Of a DNA stretch of 64,000 bases, positions 1 to 13,496 are shown piece after piece. A model generated the notes under the pieces. That model was given only the letters and a program-made list of their open reading frames with translations. It did no database searches and was not told the DNA's origin. The first letter of the stretch is position 1, and each line of letters begins with the position of its first letter. The DNA comes from Leucaena leucocephala (taxonomy: Eukaryota; Streptophyta; Magnoliopsida; Fabales; Fabaceae): NCBI GenBank assembly GCA_037074615.1, contig CM073520.1, forward strand, positions 34,467,527 through 34,531,526, written 5' to 3'. Both the position numbers and the translations under genes were made by a program.

Positions 1-1661
1 TAACATTTTAATTTTTTTTTTTCGTTTTTTGAATGAAAGCAAACACACAACCTCCACAAATGGTTTTCCATAGACGTGTGGGACCAAAGAAATTTAGTCC
101 AATTAATAGAAATTAATTAATATCCTGAATACTACCAAAAAAATCAATATCATAAAAAGATATAAATTGAAGCCTTGTTACCAATATAAAAATAGTGGGT
201 AATTAATTTGTAAATATTTGATATATATATATATATATATCTTAAATCAGTTCAAGCCTCAACTCTCTTTTTTTTTCTTTTTATATATATTGAGACATGT
301 GCGGAGTTTTAACAGAATGAAATTAACTGTTTTTTAGTGATTCATAATTAATTGCCTGTACACAAGTCTACCTCTAACTGGCCAATTAGCCACATGTTTA
401 CCCCAGGTTATTGCATGCCATGTTGCTCTTTTTTTCTTGAATAAATAAATAAATTATGTTGTTCTTGAATAATTTTAACTTTTGACTACTCTGGTTAAAA
501 AATAATATTCACTTAATATAAAATTTATTTAATTTATTTAATTAGATTAAATAATATAATTAAATTAGTTAATATATCATTTTTTAAAATACTTTAATTA
601 TCTCTCTTATTCTCTACTTTTATTTTTTATTTAATTATTATAGAGTGAGTATCTAGAGAGATAATTTTAAAAATATATATATAGATATTAAAAAAATATT
701 TTATATTTAAAATTAAGTTTAATTTTTAAATTAAATTGTATATTAAATTTCATAGGAATATTTTATTATTGATTCAACATCTTTTATCATTTACATTATT
801 TGCTTTTAAATGCAACTAAATTCATAATGACATTTAGTCATTATCAATAAATATAATGTTTATGTAATATTTTTTTAACAAAAAAAAAATTTACATTGAT
901 TGTGTCATAGGGGCTTAACAGTATCGCATGTCTCTAAATTTAATGAGCATTTAAAAATATATTTATAGATTATCTATTAATAAGTCTCTCTATAGTAAAA
1001 TTTAAAATTATAATCTTATTTTTTTATTGTATAAAATTTTTTAAAAGTAAATTAATTTTACCCATAATATAGTTTTTTAAACTGAGCCATCAAATATAGT
1101 TATGGAATTTGATGTGACATGGGTATTAGGTAGCCCACTATAGTGTTTTTGCTTTTTTTTTCTTTAATTAATGTGATTACTTTTTTATTTTACACTAAAT
1201 GATACTTTAATACTTTATATGATGTAAGATTTTCTCTATTTCAATAGCTGGATACTTATCTAACCTTAATCTAATTTTTACCCGTTAATTTATTTTATTT
1301 TAATTTCTTCTTTAAGAAGTACTTAAATATTTTTCTCCTAATTTTTGCTTGTTTTTTATGCGAGTCAATCCCATGCATGAAAACTCAATTTCCACGTGAT
1401 TAATTATATTTGTTAATCTTCTACAAATTAAAATTATTGGCAACAAAATTAAGAAATGAAATAAAATTATTTACAATTATATATAAACACTCCACATTGT
1501 ATACACCAAACTGCACAACGTTGTTAATTTCTATGAGCCACAAACAAACAGTATGATTGTGTTGAAGGATTAAAGTCATGAAATCATTTAAAATAAAAAA
1601 AAATGAAATTGAAATTTTAGGTAAAGTTGATATGAGAAATTGATCTTAAAGTAGATAAAAT
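1..1661. other. AT-rich intergenic DNA
   Basis: No gene is visible. The stretch is dominated by A/T runs and short TA repeats (a (TA)n run near 222-240). No open frame of convincing coding character is present on either strand. Confidence 0.7.
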
Positions 1662-2160
1662 GTGTGTCCGGATAAGATTTTAAAAATAAACTTATGAAAA
1701 AAATATACTTCTACGCAACTTATAGAAAAGAGTTTTTGGAGAAGAGTTTATGAAAAAAAACTAGTTTTGAATAAATGGGTATTTTAATAGTTATTTCTAT
1801 AAGTACTTTTATTATTGATAAATTACGAAAAAGTGTATGAATATTAAATGAGAAGAGATAAGATATAAAATGATAGAGGAGAGAGGGTGTAAAAAAATAG
1901 GAGGGAGAGAGGGTGTGAGAAAAAGTAAGAGAGAATGTGTAAGAAAAAATAGAGGTAATATAGTAATTAGTTAGTTCATAATCTCTTTTACTGTTCTATA
2001 AGCTACTCTGACCAGCTTATCTAAAACCTTAATTTTAAACTATAGTTTAGTTCAAAAATTCGTTTAAATAAATATGACTGTTTATTTTAAAATTTCTCAA
2101 AATTTAAGTTTTATTAAAATCTGGGTTTAAAACCTAGGTTTTAGATGTTTCCAAACACAC
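1662..2160 (+). mobile_element. MITE family copy A, about 500 bp
   Basis: This copy aligns by eye with 12983-13496 over its whole length. Both share the order: GGATA start, a lysine-codon-like run with TTATAGAAAAG and TTTTGGAGAAGA, a GAGAGAGGGTGTAAAAAAA purine block, TAATATAGTAATT, TTTACTGTTC, AAGCTACTCTGAC, and an end in CCAAACAC. The ends GTGTGTCCGG and CCAAACACAC are near inverse. It has no coding capacity, so it is a non-autonomous element. The flanks (GATAAAAT and CTAAAATT) are similar but do not give a clean duplication. The superfamily is inferred as hAT-like from the second copy only. Confidence 0.7.
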
Positions 2161-5100
2161 CTAAAATTAAAATACGAAAATAAAAGTTTAGATTTAAACA
2201 CAGAGGATCATACTAAAACTCAAAGAAATTAAATGAAGAGGAAGAAAAATAAACTTAAAAAAATAAAAAAAATGGAAATAAATAATTCTAAAATATTAAA
2301 ATAACGGTTTGATTGTGAAAGGAATAAATATATATATATAATAATAATAATAATCTTCCCAAGTATACGTGGATATATATAAGTAAACGTCATGAGCTAA
2401 TTAGCCAATTAATTAAAGTAATCCATATAATGTCAAGCAAGAGTTTCAAATAGTTAATTCTAAAATGGGTTTGAAAAGTAATGGTCACCAGGCAATAATA
2501 GTAGTTGCCTTGATAAACCTGCTTTTTTTTTTGCCGAAAGCACTTTATTAGTTAGAATGAGAAAATCAGAATCGATGGCTGAGCTATATATACACTCTGG
2601 CTTGGGTATATATGCTTTGGATTTTTTCAACTTTGGACTTTTCTTATTTCCCACATCAAACTTGGTATATATGTATTCCCCCCGACCCGTACGTAAGGAG
2701 GTCATTCTCAAATCAATTCTAGATTATGTTTGAAAACCCACCTCAAGCTTAAGATCCCCATTGGTCAAATGATTAACGAATGTAAAACATGTTTAGCAAT
2801 ACTCTAATTAATAAGTCACCAACCTGATTCTGGTAATACATACGGCTAATATAATTATTTTTTAATCTTTAATATAAGATATAATATAACTCTAAGATAG
2901 AGTATTAGAATAGAAAAATCTATTAAACAATGAATTATTGACTCTAAGCCATCTCTAGCTATGAATCAATAATTTAAAATATTTTTCCTACATCTATAGG
3001 GTAAACCATCATTTATAGGGTAAGGTATTCGTACATCTGACACATAATTTAAATATATTTTTTTATATTTAATTATATTTATTTAATTAAATATAATTTA
3101 ATTAATAAATATATTTTAATTAATAATTATATTTATTTTTTTATTCTTTATTAGTTAGATTATCCATGTATATTGAATTGTGAATCTATTATTTCTAGTT
3201 GGACTAAACTAATTTTTTTAATTAAATTAAATTAATTAAATGAGTTATATATTAAATATTAGAGAAGTATAATATAAGTTTAAGTTTAAGTTTTAAGTTT
3301 AAACTCTATTAATACAACAAACTAATGAAATATAATATAATAATTTAAGGGTTAGTTATCAACTGGGAACCGTCTGTACAAATAATCATATATAATTATA
3401 GAAAAGATATTTAAATAAAAAAGACATTAATCCATATATAAATAGAATATTTATGCATAAATGATAAATCACGCATAATCCAATAAAATATAATTATTAA
3501 AGTATAAATATGATGATAAACTAATATATATATATATATATTTTTTTTTTTTATACTCAAAGACAATGCTGTTTTAAGCTGAAAGGGAAAAAATATGTAA
3601 AATCTAAGTCAATCAACTAATCCCAACCAGTCAAGTTGAACAAGTTAATTCTAGATCAACCAAGTTGATGCCGGGTCGCTGGTTTGACTAGGCTATTCGG
3701 TCCAGTACAGGTTTTAATACAATGGACATAATAGTTGAAAAGAAGTTTCTACTTAATAAAATGAATTTGTGGAGCTTTATCTATGTGTTTGTCGATAAAG
3801 CTCCAAGGATGACAAAAAAAGAGTAGAGGACCATAAGCTGTAAAAAGAGAGAAGAAAGAAAAAAAAAAGACAGAGTGTTAAAAAAATAAAAATAAAATAA
3901 TAATTAAATAATTTATAATTTTTTTTTATTTTATAAATTAATCTCAATAATTTATAAAAAATATAACTTAATTTAATTTTTTATATAAATATAATTATTT
4001 ATTTTATATTTTTTTAAAATTAAAATTTATAAGCTATTTTAAAATTAAAATTTTAATCCTATTTAAATCTGTAATAATTTATAAATAAAAATAATTTGTT
4101 TAAGAGTATTATAAATAATATTAAAAAGATTGATTAGACGCCTTTCCACTAAATATATTTCATGCATAACGAAAATGCCTATCAATCATTGTGCCAAGTT
4201 GAATTTTTATGTTACAGAAATTGTTGATGTTCAGTGCAGCAATTTTGAATATTCGTAATATGGTACTAGGACCTGCATTTTTTGAAGCTATCATTGTATC
4301 ATGAGAACAACTGGTGGTGGCCTGGTGGGGTATGATGTTCCCAATGTGAGTTAGGATCAGTACAAAAAAACTTGAAAAAATTAATTTATTATAACAAGTA
4401 GGACATGTTTTCTATAAATCATTTTTATATAATTTTTTAATTATAATTGATGGAGTCTCCATAGAAATAATTTAAAAAATAATAAATATAATCTAAATTA
4501 ATTTAAAATTAACTTAATGATATTAAAATTGTATATTTAAAATTAAACTAAATTTATAATTAACTCTTATATTTATGATATGATTGTATATAAATAGTCC
4601 GATTTTTCATAAAAAAACTCTTAAGTATTTAATATTTTTTTTTCACAAGTTACACATTATTCACATTAAAGTTAAATGTCATATCTGCAGGTCCAAATAT
4701 TACATTTCATAAAGTAAAAACATACATGAATTGTTGAAGTGTTCAAATAGAGTAAGAGATATTGCACATAAAAGTGCATTAGAGAGTTAGAGTCCATCTG
4801 ACTAATAGCTCTTGAACGAGTATCAGGACACTGGAGTGACTAGAACAAAATTCACACTTGACTTCTTCTATCTGTTTAATTTTAACCCACTCCACTTTTG
4901 TTTGTTTTTATCCACACACACACACACACACACAAATATATATATATATATATGGTCAAAGAAGACAATTGCTGTTGGCAATCAAAACAAAAAGAAGACA
5001 GTTGCCAGCTATTCTTTTCTTGGCTGAGGTATTGTTAGCACTAACTTTATATTTATATTTCGATGAGAATAAGATTAGGCAGAAAATAATACTAAAAAAG

Positions 5101-6199
5101 AAAAATATTAAAAATAGTACTTTTTTTTACTATAAAACTTTCCTTTCTAGTATTCCCTTCTCATATTTTTTTTTCCTTTCCGTCTCTATCCAAACATATC
5201 TTAAATGTGGGTATATCATTTAATAGGAATATGAGGGATTAATTCACACAATTATATACTTGTATTGTTTTTCCTTGTAAAATCCATGTAGTATGTCTTA
5301 ATTTATAGGTAGAAACTAATCATTTCGATACGTAGAAATGACTGAAGTGTGTTTTGTCTCTTCTCACAATTTTTTTTATGTATATAGAATAGTTTAAACT
5401 CAAGATATCATATTTAAGAGATCCAGCAATTTACAAATTATGCCAAGTTTTTGTTGATATATATTTATATCTTCTTTTTATAAGAATTTTTTAAAAGAGG
5501 TTAGACTCACCTATTATAAAAAAAAATAAGGTTAAGTCTATATTTCTCTTAAATGATACTAATATCGGGTAGGGTGAATTATCAATTACTTAAGTAGTAA
5601 ATAATTATAATATATTTCTAAATGTCGCAATTAGAACTATTATAAAGTAGTATTTTTATAGATTAAATATATTTTAAATAGTTATATATTTTATTTTTTT
5701 ATTAGCTGAATGTACAAATGATGGGAATATATTTGTATCTTCTAACAAATGAGATACTTCGACATACGTTGAGCCTTCGTCTTTGAAACAAGCTTTGACC
5801 CTAAAAAAAATCTATAAAGTAACTCTTTTCGTTGCGTGTCATGTTGGGCCTTCATATGTTGGCCCTCATGACCAACACACGTAGACATACATAATCGAGG
5901 GTCCATGTCCTTAACTACCGTTCTTAGATTTTATTTTAGGAAGATGGGAATTGAGATAGCATACTTGGTTGGTTAGTCTCTAATCGAATAGGGATACTTT
6001 GATATACAACAATGTTGGTTTCATGTTCTCTTTATGGGCCTCCCTTCAGCTCCATTTGCACTTGTTTTTTTTTTTTTGTGTAGAAACAGTTATTATGAAC
6101 ATTTTATTTTATAGTTAAGAAAAGTTGACGGTTTATTAAAAGAAGAAGAAGAAGAAGTTTTTTTCCTTTTTAAGAGCACTATATGTAAACATAATTTAT

Positions 6200-6240
<41 letters not shown>

Positions 6241-6885
6241 ATCGTTATACAGTCATCATATATTTAATAACATGTGGAATATTAAAACAATAAATAACTT
6301 CTAAATTGATATAGTAGTAGTATTTATTTTGGTGCTCCATTTTATATAATTCATGGGACATATATGAATTTCTATTACCAAAACTAAATATATCAAATTA
6401 CCAATTGTAGTTCATCTATATATTTAATTAGAAAATTATTATAAATATAAAATTTATTTTTTATATTTATTAATTTTTTTAAAATTATTTTTATTGATAT
6501 TCTCTTAATAATAATTAAATAAGAGAAAAAATTAAAGATGATAATTAAATTATTAAAATATTTTTTTAAAAATATTATATTAATTAATTTAATTAAATTA
6601 ATTAAATATATATTAAGGAGAGGAGGAGTACCGACTATAAAAATAAGAGCAACCAAAAATTCATCTGAACAACAATTTTAAATATATATACACTTCTTGT
6701 TTTTAAGAAAATGAAAAAAAGAATACTAGAAATCCTTCGTCCTTCCCCAGAAACGCGCCGCCAACATAGGCACTTACGTGAGTGGCGCCGTTTATGCGTT
6801 CAGGCGCCGCGAAGGTGTCAAACTGGTAGCATAACGTCCACTTGCTGCTCCGATTCCGACTGTGAGCTTCCATTGTATTGTAGCA
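2161..6885. other. AT-rich intergenic DNA with simple repeats
   Basis: No gene is supported. Short open frames here are in low-complexity A/T sequence. The stretch holds a (TA)n run near 2327-2342, a (CA)n tract 4912-4934 followed by (TA)n to 4953, and a long (AT)n tract 6202-6238. Around 3650-3720 there is a phrase like GGTTTGACTAGG then CGGTCCAG, typical of decayed plant transposon termini, but too degraded to assign. The promoter and 5' leader of the CMS1-like gene should occupy roughly the last 200 bases. Confidence 0.6.
6202..6238. repeat. (AT)n microsatellite
   Basis: An uninterrupted dinucleotide run of about 37 bases. Such tracts are often length-polymorphic, so this could serve as a marker. 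No function is inferred. Confidence 0.95.
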
Positions 6886-9800
6886 ATGGCCAAGGGCGAG
6901 GACGCTGTCATGAGGAAGAAGAACAAAGCGATTCGCAAGAAGCTCCGAAAGAAGAATGACTCCTCCGTTTCTGCCAAGGTAGCCGCCATCATCGCCGCCA
7001 AGAAGCGCCGCCTTTCCGGAAAACGCCGCATGTGCCAGGTACTCCCTACATAACAATAGTGGTGCGTGTTGTTAACTGCTGGGAATAAGTTTGAGGAAAT
7101 GGTAGCTTTTATGTGGCAGTTTGATGTTTCTAGTAACCATTGGTTGAAAGTTACACTCCGTGGAATTCTTTGTGAATGAAACATTTGAAAATTTAATAAT
7201 TTGTTCTTTGCAGAAATGTAGTCAGTTGAAGTTTATGCATACTCAATGCAACGCAATTTTAGTCTCTTTTCAAATAATATTGATTGTGGCGATCCAAATG
7301 GTGTTGATTTTCTTCCCGGTAATCTTTCAGAATCGCAGTGCGAACTGCGAAATATAGTGTAAAGTATGGCTAAGCGTATAGATACATCTTCAATTTTTAT
7401 TCTGTATATTCGGTCCTTAATTTGTTTCCCCTGTGATTGAAGATATGCTTATTTTATGAAGTATTTGTCTTGTTTCCAATCATAATGATTTAAATGACTA
7501 TAAATTTTAGTTGATTTTCTTTTTCGGACTGGATTACGCAGTTATCTCATTTAGTAGCACAAGGCTTGTTGTGTATTGGATTATGCAGTCATTGTATCCT
7601 AACTGTCTTGCTTTTTAATCAAATTATGGTTCTCTAATGATAGCTTGATATATATATTATTTAATTGGGAGACAATAAAATTATATGCAAACGCTATACG
7701 CTCGACATGTTATTTATGAACAATTAAGAATGTGCTATATTTTGATCGGATAATTTGACAATAATGATGTAAAAACTGCATATAAGTTTTTTCCTTTATA
7801 GTTTGATCATCAACAAGTGCTGACTTTTGTATCGATCAAGAGAAATAGAAGGTTCACTTTCTTCATGGCATTGTAGGCGATGTGCTTTAGCCTGCCTACT
7901 CGAGATGATCCATTCAATGATCGACAAGGGAAACCAGAATTTAAAACGAAGCGTTTTAAAAACAAAACCCATTCCCCGAAAGATGAGAGGTCTGATGATG
8001 GGAAGAGTGCTGGCACGAATGGCATGCTTGGAGGTAATACATCAAAATCTAACAAGTTTGGGGAAAATGAGGTCACAGATCTGAAGCATGAACATACCCA
8101 TTATCTGGGCCAGGAATGTATTAACCTAGAAAGAGCAAATATTGAGGTGATTAAGAATGGATTCCTTCGTTGTCCCCAGGGAAAAGAATGTGAAAACCCT
8201 GAGTCCCCTTCAAAGTTTATAATGTGGTGTTTAAGTTCAATTGAAAATGCACTGTGGCATGATAATGCTAGCACTGATCAAGAGGGAGACTCTTTGCTTT
8301 TTGACTCATGGGGATTAGAATTTTGGAAATGTTATTCTACTGGGAAAGATATAATGGAGACCAGTGGAAATTCTGCTACCACTGAACAAATTGCCTGGAT
8401 GGTTTCTAGTGCTACGGATACTATTGCAAGAAAGGAGAAAGAAGGCTTATCCTTTGGCAGTCCCTTTCTTCTATTTCTTGTGCCTTCCCGGGAAAAATCT
8501 GTTAAGGTTTGTAGATAATCTTTCATTGTCATATTTATATATTATTTCCTACTATAAGTTGACGTTCTTCTTTTCCATTTTTTAGGGTAAATTTCTTTCT
8601 TGTCTGTATTCCTAATGCTTCTAAGTTTCCTTGTTTAATAGTTTACTTATTGAGTATTGGGTTGGGTGTTAGAATTGCGCTTTATTGTTTTCATGAATAT
8701 TTAGATGCTATAATAAAGGAAGAGATGTGTGTGCTTAATCTGAACTCTTAATGTAACATTCATGATACCTTTTTCTGTTGTTTTTGCTGAGACACAATAT
8801 TTATATAAGGGAAGAACTAGCATTGCATGTTACTGTGGATTATTCTTACCCTTTACTTGTTTGTAATTTTATAACTTTTATACTTAAATTTAAAAAATTG
8901 ATGAACAGGTCCGCTCAGTCTGAAAGGCTTTGAAGCCTCTTGGAATTCATACCGTGCGTATACATCCAGATGCCTCCTTAGACCACCAGATTCAAGGGTA
9001 ACGGATGAATCTCTGTTTTTTTTTTTGTTGCTTTTGTACTGTAATTCTGTAACATAGTGATGCTTGTTATCAGAAGGCGGCACGTTTGTGGAGCATATGC
9101 AATATTTGTTATTGCTGTTTGGCAATGCTTGCTGCATTTTGTTTTCAATTCAAATTTAATATCTAGAGATTTTCAATTATTCTGATACATCCCTGGTTTA
9201 AAAAGGGCATTAAATTTTCAAAATGATCCGAGGATGAAGATGGTATCTTTTTATCAGAAGAGCCATGTGACATTATTTTCTCACTCTGTCTTTTTTGTTT
9301 TTTTGCAAGGAAATGATAGACATCCTTGTATTTTGACCCTTTGTTATGCTCTTTGAGGACTTATATGAGATACAGTGCATGCATGAAATATTTTAGTGTA
9401 TTTTTGTATTTCCTTTTCTTTTCCTTTTTCTAATGGAAGAAGGTGTTCGTGAGTTGATGATAAGATTTCTTTCTATAATTAACTGCACTTCTCAAAATGT
9501 AAGAATTGGGCGACAAAAACTAACTAAGCAAAACTATCAAACATCTCTTCCTATTGAAGAAACATATTGAAATAAACCACTGCTTGAGTGCTATAGAAAG
9601 CAAAAATGGAATTTCTACACGTTGAAATAAACTTATCCTTGGCATCGTATTCAGCTTCTCACAATTTTTTTGGGGTGTTTTACAGTCTGAAAAGCTGTGA
9701 GCCTGAGTTCCTTGTGTCCACTCCCGAAAGGCTTTTGGAACTTGTTTCTTTGCAGGCTATTGATATATCTAGTGTCTCTATGCTGGTAATAATTCTATTG

Positions 9801-12201
9801 ATTTTACCGCACGTGGAAGTTTTCCATCTTATTTTCATTTATTCTGCATGTTTATTTATTAGTACTAGTACTTTTACTAGCTTTTAGAAGACGGTAACTT
9901 ATACTCTTCTCTCAAGAATGATGTTTAAATTACATGATCTTAAAAATCGACTTTCTCCTGTGCAGCAAAAGATGAGTTACAAGTATATTTTGATCAAAAT
10001 ATCCTTAAATCTATTACTAAAGTATTTTGTGAGAGGCTTTTATGTTCTGTCCCCTTTCCATTTTAGCAATGTATATCGTGTCTTTGTAATCATTGTTCAA
10101 TAGTTTTTTATTCCACATAATCACATTTTTATCCCCCCCCCGGGGAAAAAAATTTTTGCGTATCATTTTATTAATTATTGTTGTGATATTGTGTAGATTG
10201 TTGATCAGCTGAACTCTTTCTTTAGTGCTGTCCATATTGATGCTGTAAAATCAGTCAAGGATTCTATTTCTGGCACTCCCCGACTTGTGGTTTTTAACGA
10301 CTGTACCCATTATTCGTCTATCCCGACTGTTCAATATCTTTTGGGAGGATCAATTTGTAGACTATGTCTTAATGGTTCAGTTACAAGTCATAGTTCTTGC
10401 ATTGTCCAGTCTGTAAAACTGTGTGCATCTGAAGAAGAAAGGCTTCAAGAGGTATATGTTTTGGTATACAAAGCTTTTTTTTCTTTCTTATCTATTTAAT
10501 TAATTAAATTAAGACTATTGAAATTAGCACAAGGAGATACTTGGTATGTTTGGGGCTCTTATGTTATGGATATCTACCAAACCAATATATGGTGTTCATG
10601 TACTTGCACTGGGGCTATACATAGGCTTTATACAGCAACCTATCGTTATGGATTTAACAGAGAGCTTGTTTTAGAGACTTTTAGTCCCTTTTGTGGTCAT
10701 CTGATTAGTTTTACAAGAAGCAATTCCATCCTAGGAGTACTTTCAGTGTTATGCCCGAGTTTGACTTTTCCAAATAACTTAAATTCTTGTTATCAAATCC
10801 CAAATCTGTTTTGGTCTCCATAAATCCACATTTTATATCTTTTAAATCCCTAAATGGTTAAATTATTCTTCTACCGATGAGTCTTGATTGTCTTGATTTG
10901 GTTTGGGATTAATTTTGTTGCCTTTGTTGAGACTTTAACTTTCTAATAGTAACCTCCCCATGTTTTACAAACTTGTTATCATCCTTAAGATGCATGGGCA
11001 TTTTGTGCTTTTTCTTCCAAGCTTCAACTATGAAAAATGCATGCACGTAATTGTTCATATTTTTACTTGCATGAATTCTATAACCCTTTGTGAATGTTCT
11101 TAACTTGCACAGAGCATCCAAGCCTTGTATCAGTGTTGGAGTGGCCAGACTTGTAAATTAGATGTGTTATACATTGTAAGAAAAGTTGTGAAGTCTCAAA
11201 AGTTGGTGGCTGCACTCAAATCCAGAGGCTATTCCCTTACAGTTGGCTCTGATTCACAAATATATAATGATAGGTAAATTAGGAGACTCGCCTTTATATA
11301 TTCTGATTGCAAATTGATATGTATTATCTCTTAAATATTAGTTGTTACAAAAAAGGAAATCTAACCTACCATCACAGTAGTTTATTGAACTTCCCACCTG
11401 ATCTGTGAATCTTATAGATAAATGATAGTGGAAATTTATCAGTGGCCAACAGTTACTGTAGTTATCATTAATTGTTAAAGCTTAAAAACTAATAATAAGA
11501 CCTAATAGCTTGAGATGGAAATTCTGGCTCTGCAAGACATAATTTTTAAGATTGAGACCTTGAGAAGTTCCTAGAATGGGCCTAATAACTTTCTGATGAG
11601 CAAAACACTTAAAATGGTCAGAAGATGAAACACAAAATAATATAATCCTAAAAATTGGTCATTGTTATTTCATTCTAGAAAAAGCCCTTTTAAAAAGCGT
11701 CAAGGTTGTGCTTATGTTTAACAGTAGGGTGTCGATTTGCTGAGGTTGGTTCCGCCTTAGATTGCTAAATTATGTGATTGTCATTCTTCTAAATCTGCAC
11801 GACAACTCAAATCTTTCTTCTTTTCTTTTTCCCTTTTCTTAGTTCTTTTTTTTTTCAGTTTAAATTTTTATTAGTTAGCTTATTCTATGTTATACAGTGT
11901 GGATTCAGATAGCGGAACGAAACCAACGGTAGCCTTGATTGATTTGGAGCATATCTCCACTGCAGATATAGGGAAGTATGATATAGTAATTCTACCCAGT
12001 TTCGTACCCTCTTTCCAACGTTATACGCATATTTTAACAAGGATGGCCCGCCACAGTGTCAACGGTGTATTGCACAGTTTCTTAACTAAAGGAGACACAA
12101 AACTTGTTGGACCACTGATTAAAATTCTAGAGCAGTGTGGGCAGGAAGTTCCTGAAGCATTGAGAAACTTGGGTGTGACCCCAAACATGATGGAAGAGTG
12201 A
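6886..12201 (+). CDS. CMS1-like ribosome biogenesis protein (U3/90S pre-ribosome associated)
   Basis: Seven coding exons were placed by hand: 6886-7038, 7877-8506, 8909-8997, 9686-9785, 10197-10451, 11113-11273 and 11898-12201. All phases agree, giving about 563 codons. Exon 1 encodes a very basic N-terminus (KKNKAIRKKLRKK, then AKKRRLSGKRR), as expected for a nucleolar protein. Exon 2 gives a hydrophilic insert, then PFLLFLVPSREKSVK. Later exons give EPEFLVSTPERLLELVSL and RLVVFNDCT, a degenerate DEAD-helicase-like fold typical of Cms1/CMSS1. Yeast and human members are about 280-290 residues, so this plant form is much longer, mainly through exon 2. Oddity: with the obvious exon 3 acceptor (AG at 8907-8908) the fifth codon is TGA (8921-8923), where a Cys codon is expected. 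An AG at 8925-8926 would restore the frame, losing six residues. The gene may therefore be functional, alternatively spliced, a null allele, or carry a sequence error. No operon logic applies. Confidence 0.82.
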
Positions 12202-12982
12202 ATCTGAATCTTCTTTGATTACCATTGTTTCATTCTTTCCAGCTCTGCAAGACTATCTGGAACCACAGCCGGGAAGCTTGAGTGGATGATTGCAATCCAT
12301 AAGGACACTGTAATGCTGAATTCATACTATGCATGCCCATTGATGATATAGGAAATTAAGAACAGAAATGACTTGCAAAATCATGGGTTGTGCATTAGTT
12401 GTTGTAAGACTTTGTATTTGCTGTATTCAGACAACTGGAGGATAATTTTATTGGGTAGTTATACATAATTCGTCATCAATTTTTTACGGCGCAGGTTTGG
12501 CACCAGAGCAGCTTTACAGGTAACTCTCGTTTTACAACATGACTCTGGTAGTTCCTTTGTTTTTAATTTAAAAGGGTATGCACTAATGGCTTGAGTCTAT
12601 AAGAAGGATCGAATTCACGACTTCCCACTTATAGAAGAGCTTACATGTCACTAAACCTCAAGGTCATTGGCTCTAGTAGTATCTTCAGGTAATAGAACTG
12701 AATTGCCCTTTGCATTTGATATTTTTATACATTTGTCTTTTCATCTAAACTGTGACTGTAAGCCCCATACTTCACAAAAGGTGAATTAACAAAATGAGAC
12801 ATTTTTTTCTTTTAAAGAAAAAAGAGACATTTTAATCTCATGAATCATAATCATATATGCAACTCATTCCCATGTCTTATATCGCACGATGTGTTTGTGG
12901 GGAGTGAAAATATGGTAATTGACTAAACAGGTCCCATGTTTGTTTCCTGTATGCGAAGGTATGATATAATGACCCCACAATG
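12202..12982. other. 3' flank of the CMS1-like gene
   Basis: No coding region was recognised. The first 200-300 bases are probably the 3' UTR of the gene ending at 12201. The rest is ordinary AT-rich DNA up to the MITE at 12983. Confidence 0.5.
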
Positions 12983-13496
12983 GGCCTGTTTGGATAGAAT
13001 TTTAAAAATGGGCTTATGGAAAAAAAGGGCTTTTGAACAGCTTATAGAAAAGGGCTTTTGGAGAAGAGATTATGAAAAAAAAAATGGTTTTGAATAAATG
13101 AGTGTTTGGATAGTTATTTCTAAAAATACTTTTGTTATTGGTAAATTACGAAAAATGGTATGAGTATTAAATGAGGAGAGATAAGAGATGAAAGGAGAGA
13201 GGAGAGAGAGTGTAAGAAAGAAAAGAGAGAAAAATTAAGAGAGAGGAGAGAGGGTGTAAAAAAAAGTAGGAGAGATGTAAGAAAAAGTAGGGGTAATATA
13301 GTAATTGGTTAGTTCATAAGTGGTTTACTGTTCCATAAGCTACTCTGACTAACTTATCTGAAATCTTGATTTTAAACCATAATTTAGTTCAAAAGCTAGT
13401 TTGAACAAATATGATTGTTTATTTTAAAAATTTTTTAAATCAAGATTTTGCTCCAAAAGGGCTTTTGAAATCTTGGTTTTACAAAAACCAAACAGG
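12983..13496 (+). mobile_element. MITE family copy B, 514 bp, with flanking 7-bp duplication
   Basis: The ends read GGCCTGTTTGG and CCAAACAGG, an inverted terminal repeat. Immediately outside lie identical CACAATG heptamers (12976-12982 and 13497-13503). The first base inside on the left and the next base outside on the right keep the flank close to 8 bp with one mismatch, as hAT-derived MITEs would give. The interior matches copy A (1662-2160) and the inverted copy C (26966-27430). It has no open reading frame, so it is non-autonomous. This is the best-preserved copy in the window. Confidence 0.8.

Noticed and set aside
2460..2711. 83-codon minus-strand frame
   Set aside because: Low-complexity Lys/Ser-rich peptide with no known similarity, no splice partner and AT-rich flanks.
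6703..7184. Several overlapping frames on both strands around the first CMS1 exon
   Set aside because: They are shadows of the GC-richer exon 1. Only the frame starting at 6886 gives the basic CMS1 N-terminus and joins in phase to exon 2.
10128..10159. CCCCCCCCCGGGGAAAAAAATTTTT, a local near-palindrome in a CMS1 intron
   Set aside because: Built of homopolymers only and too short to be a real element. It may also be an assembly weak spot.
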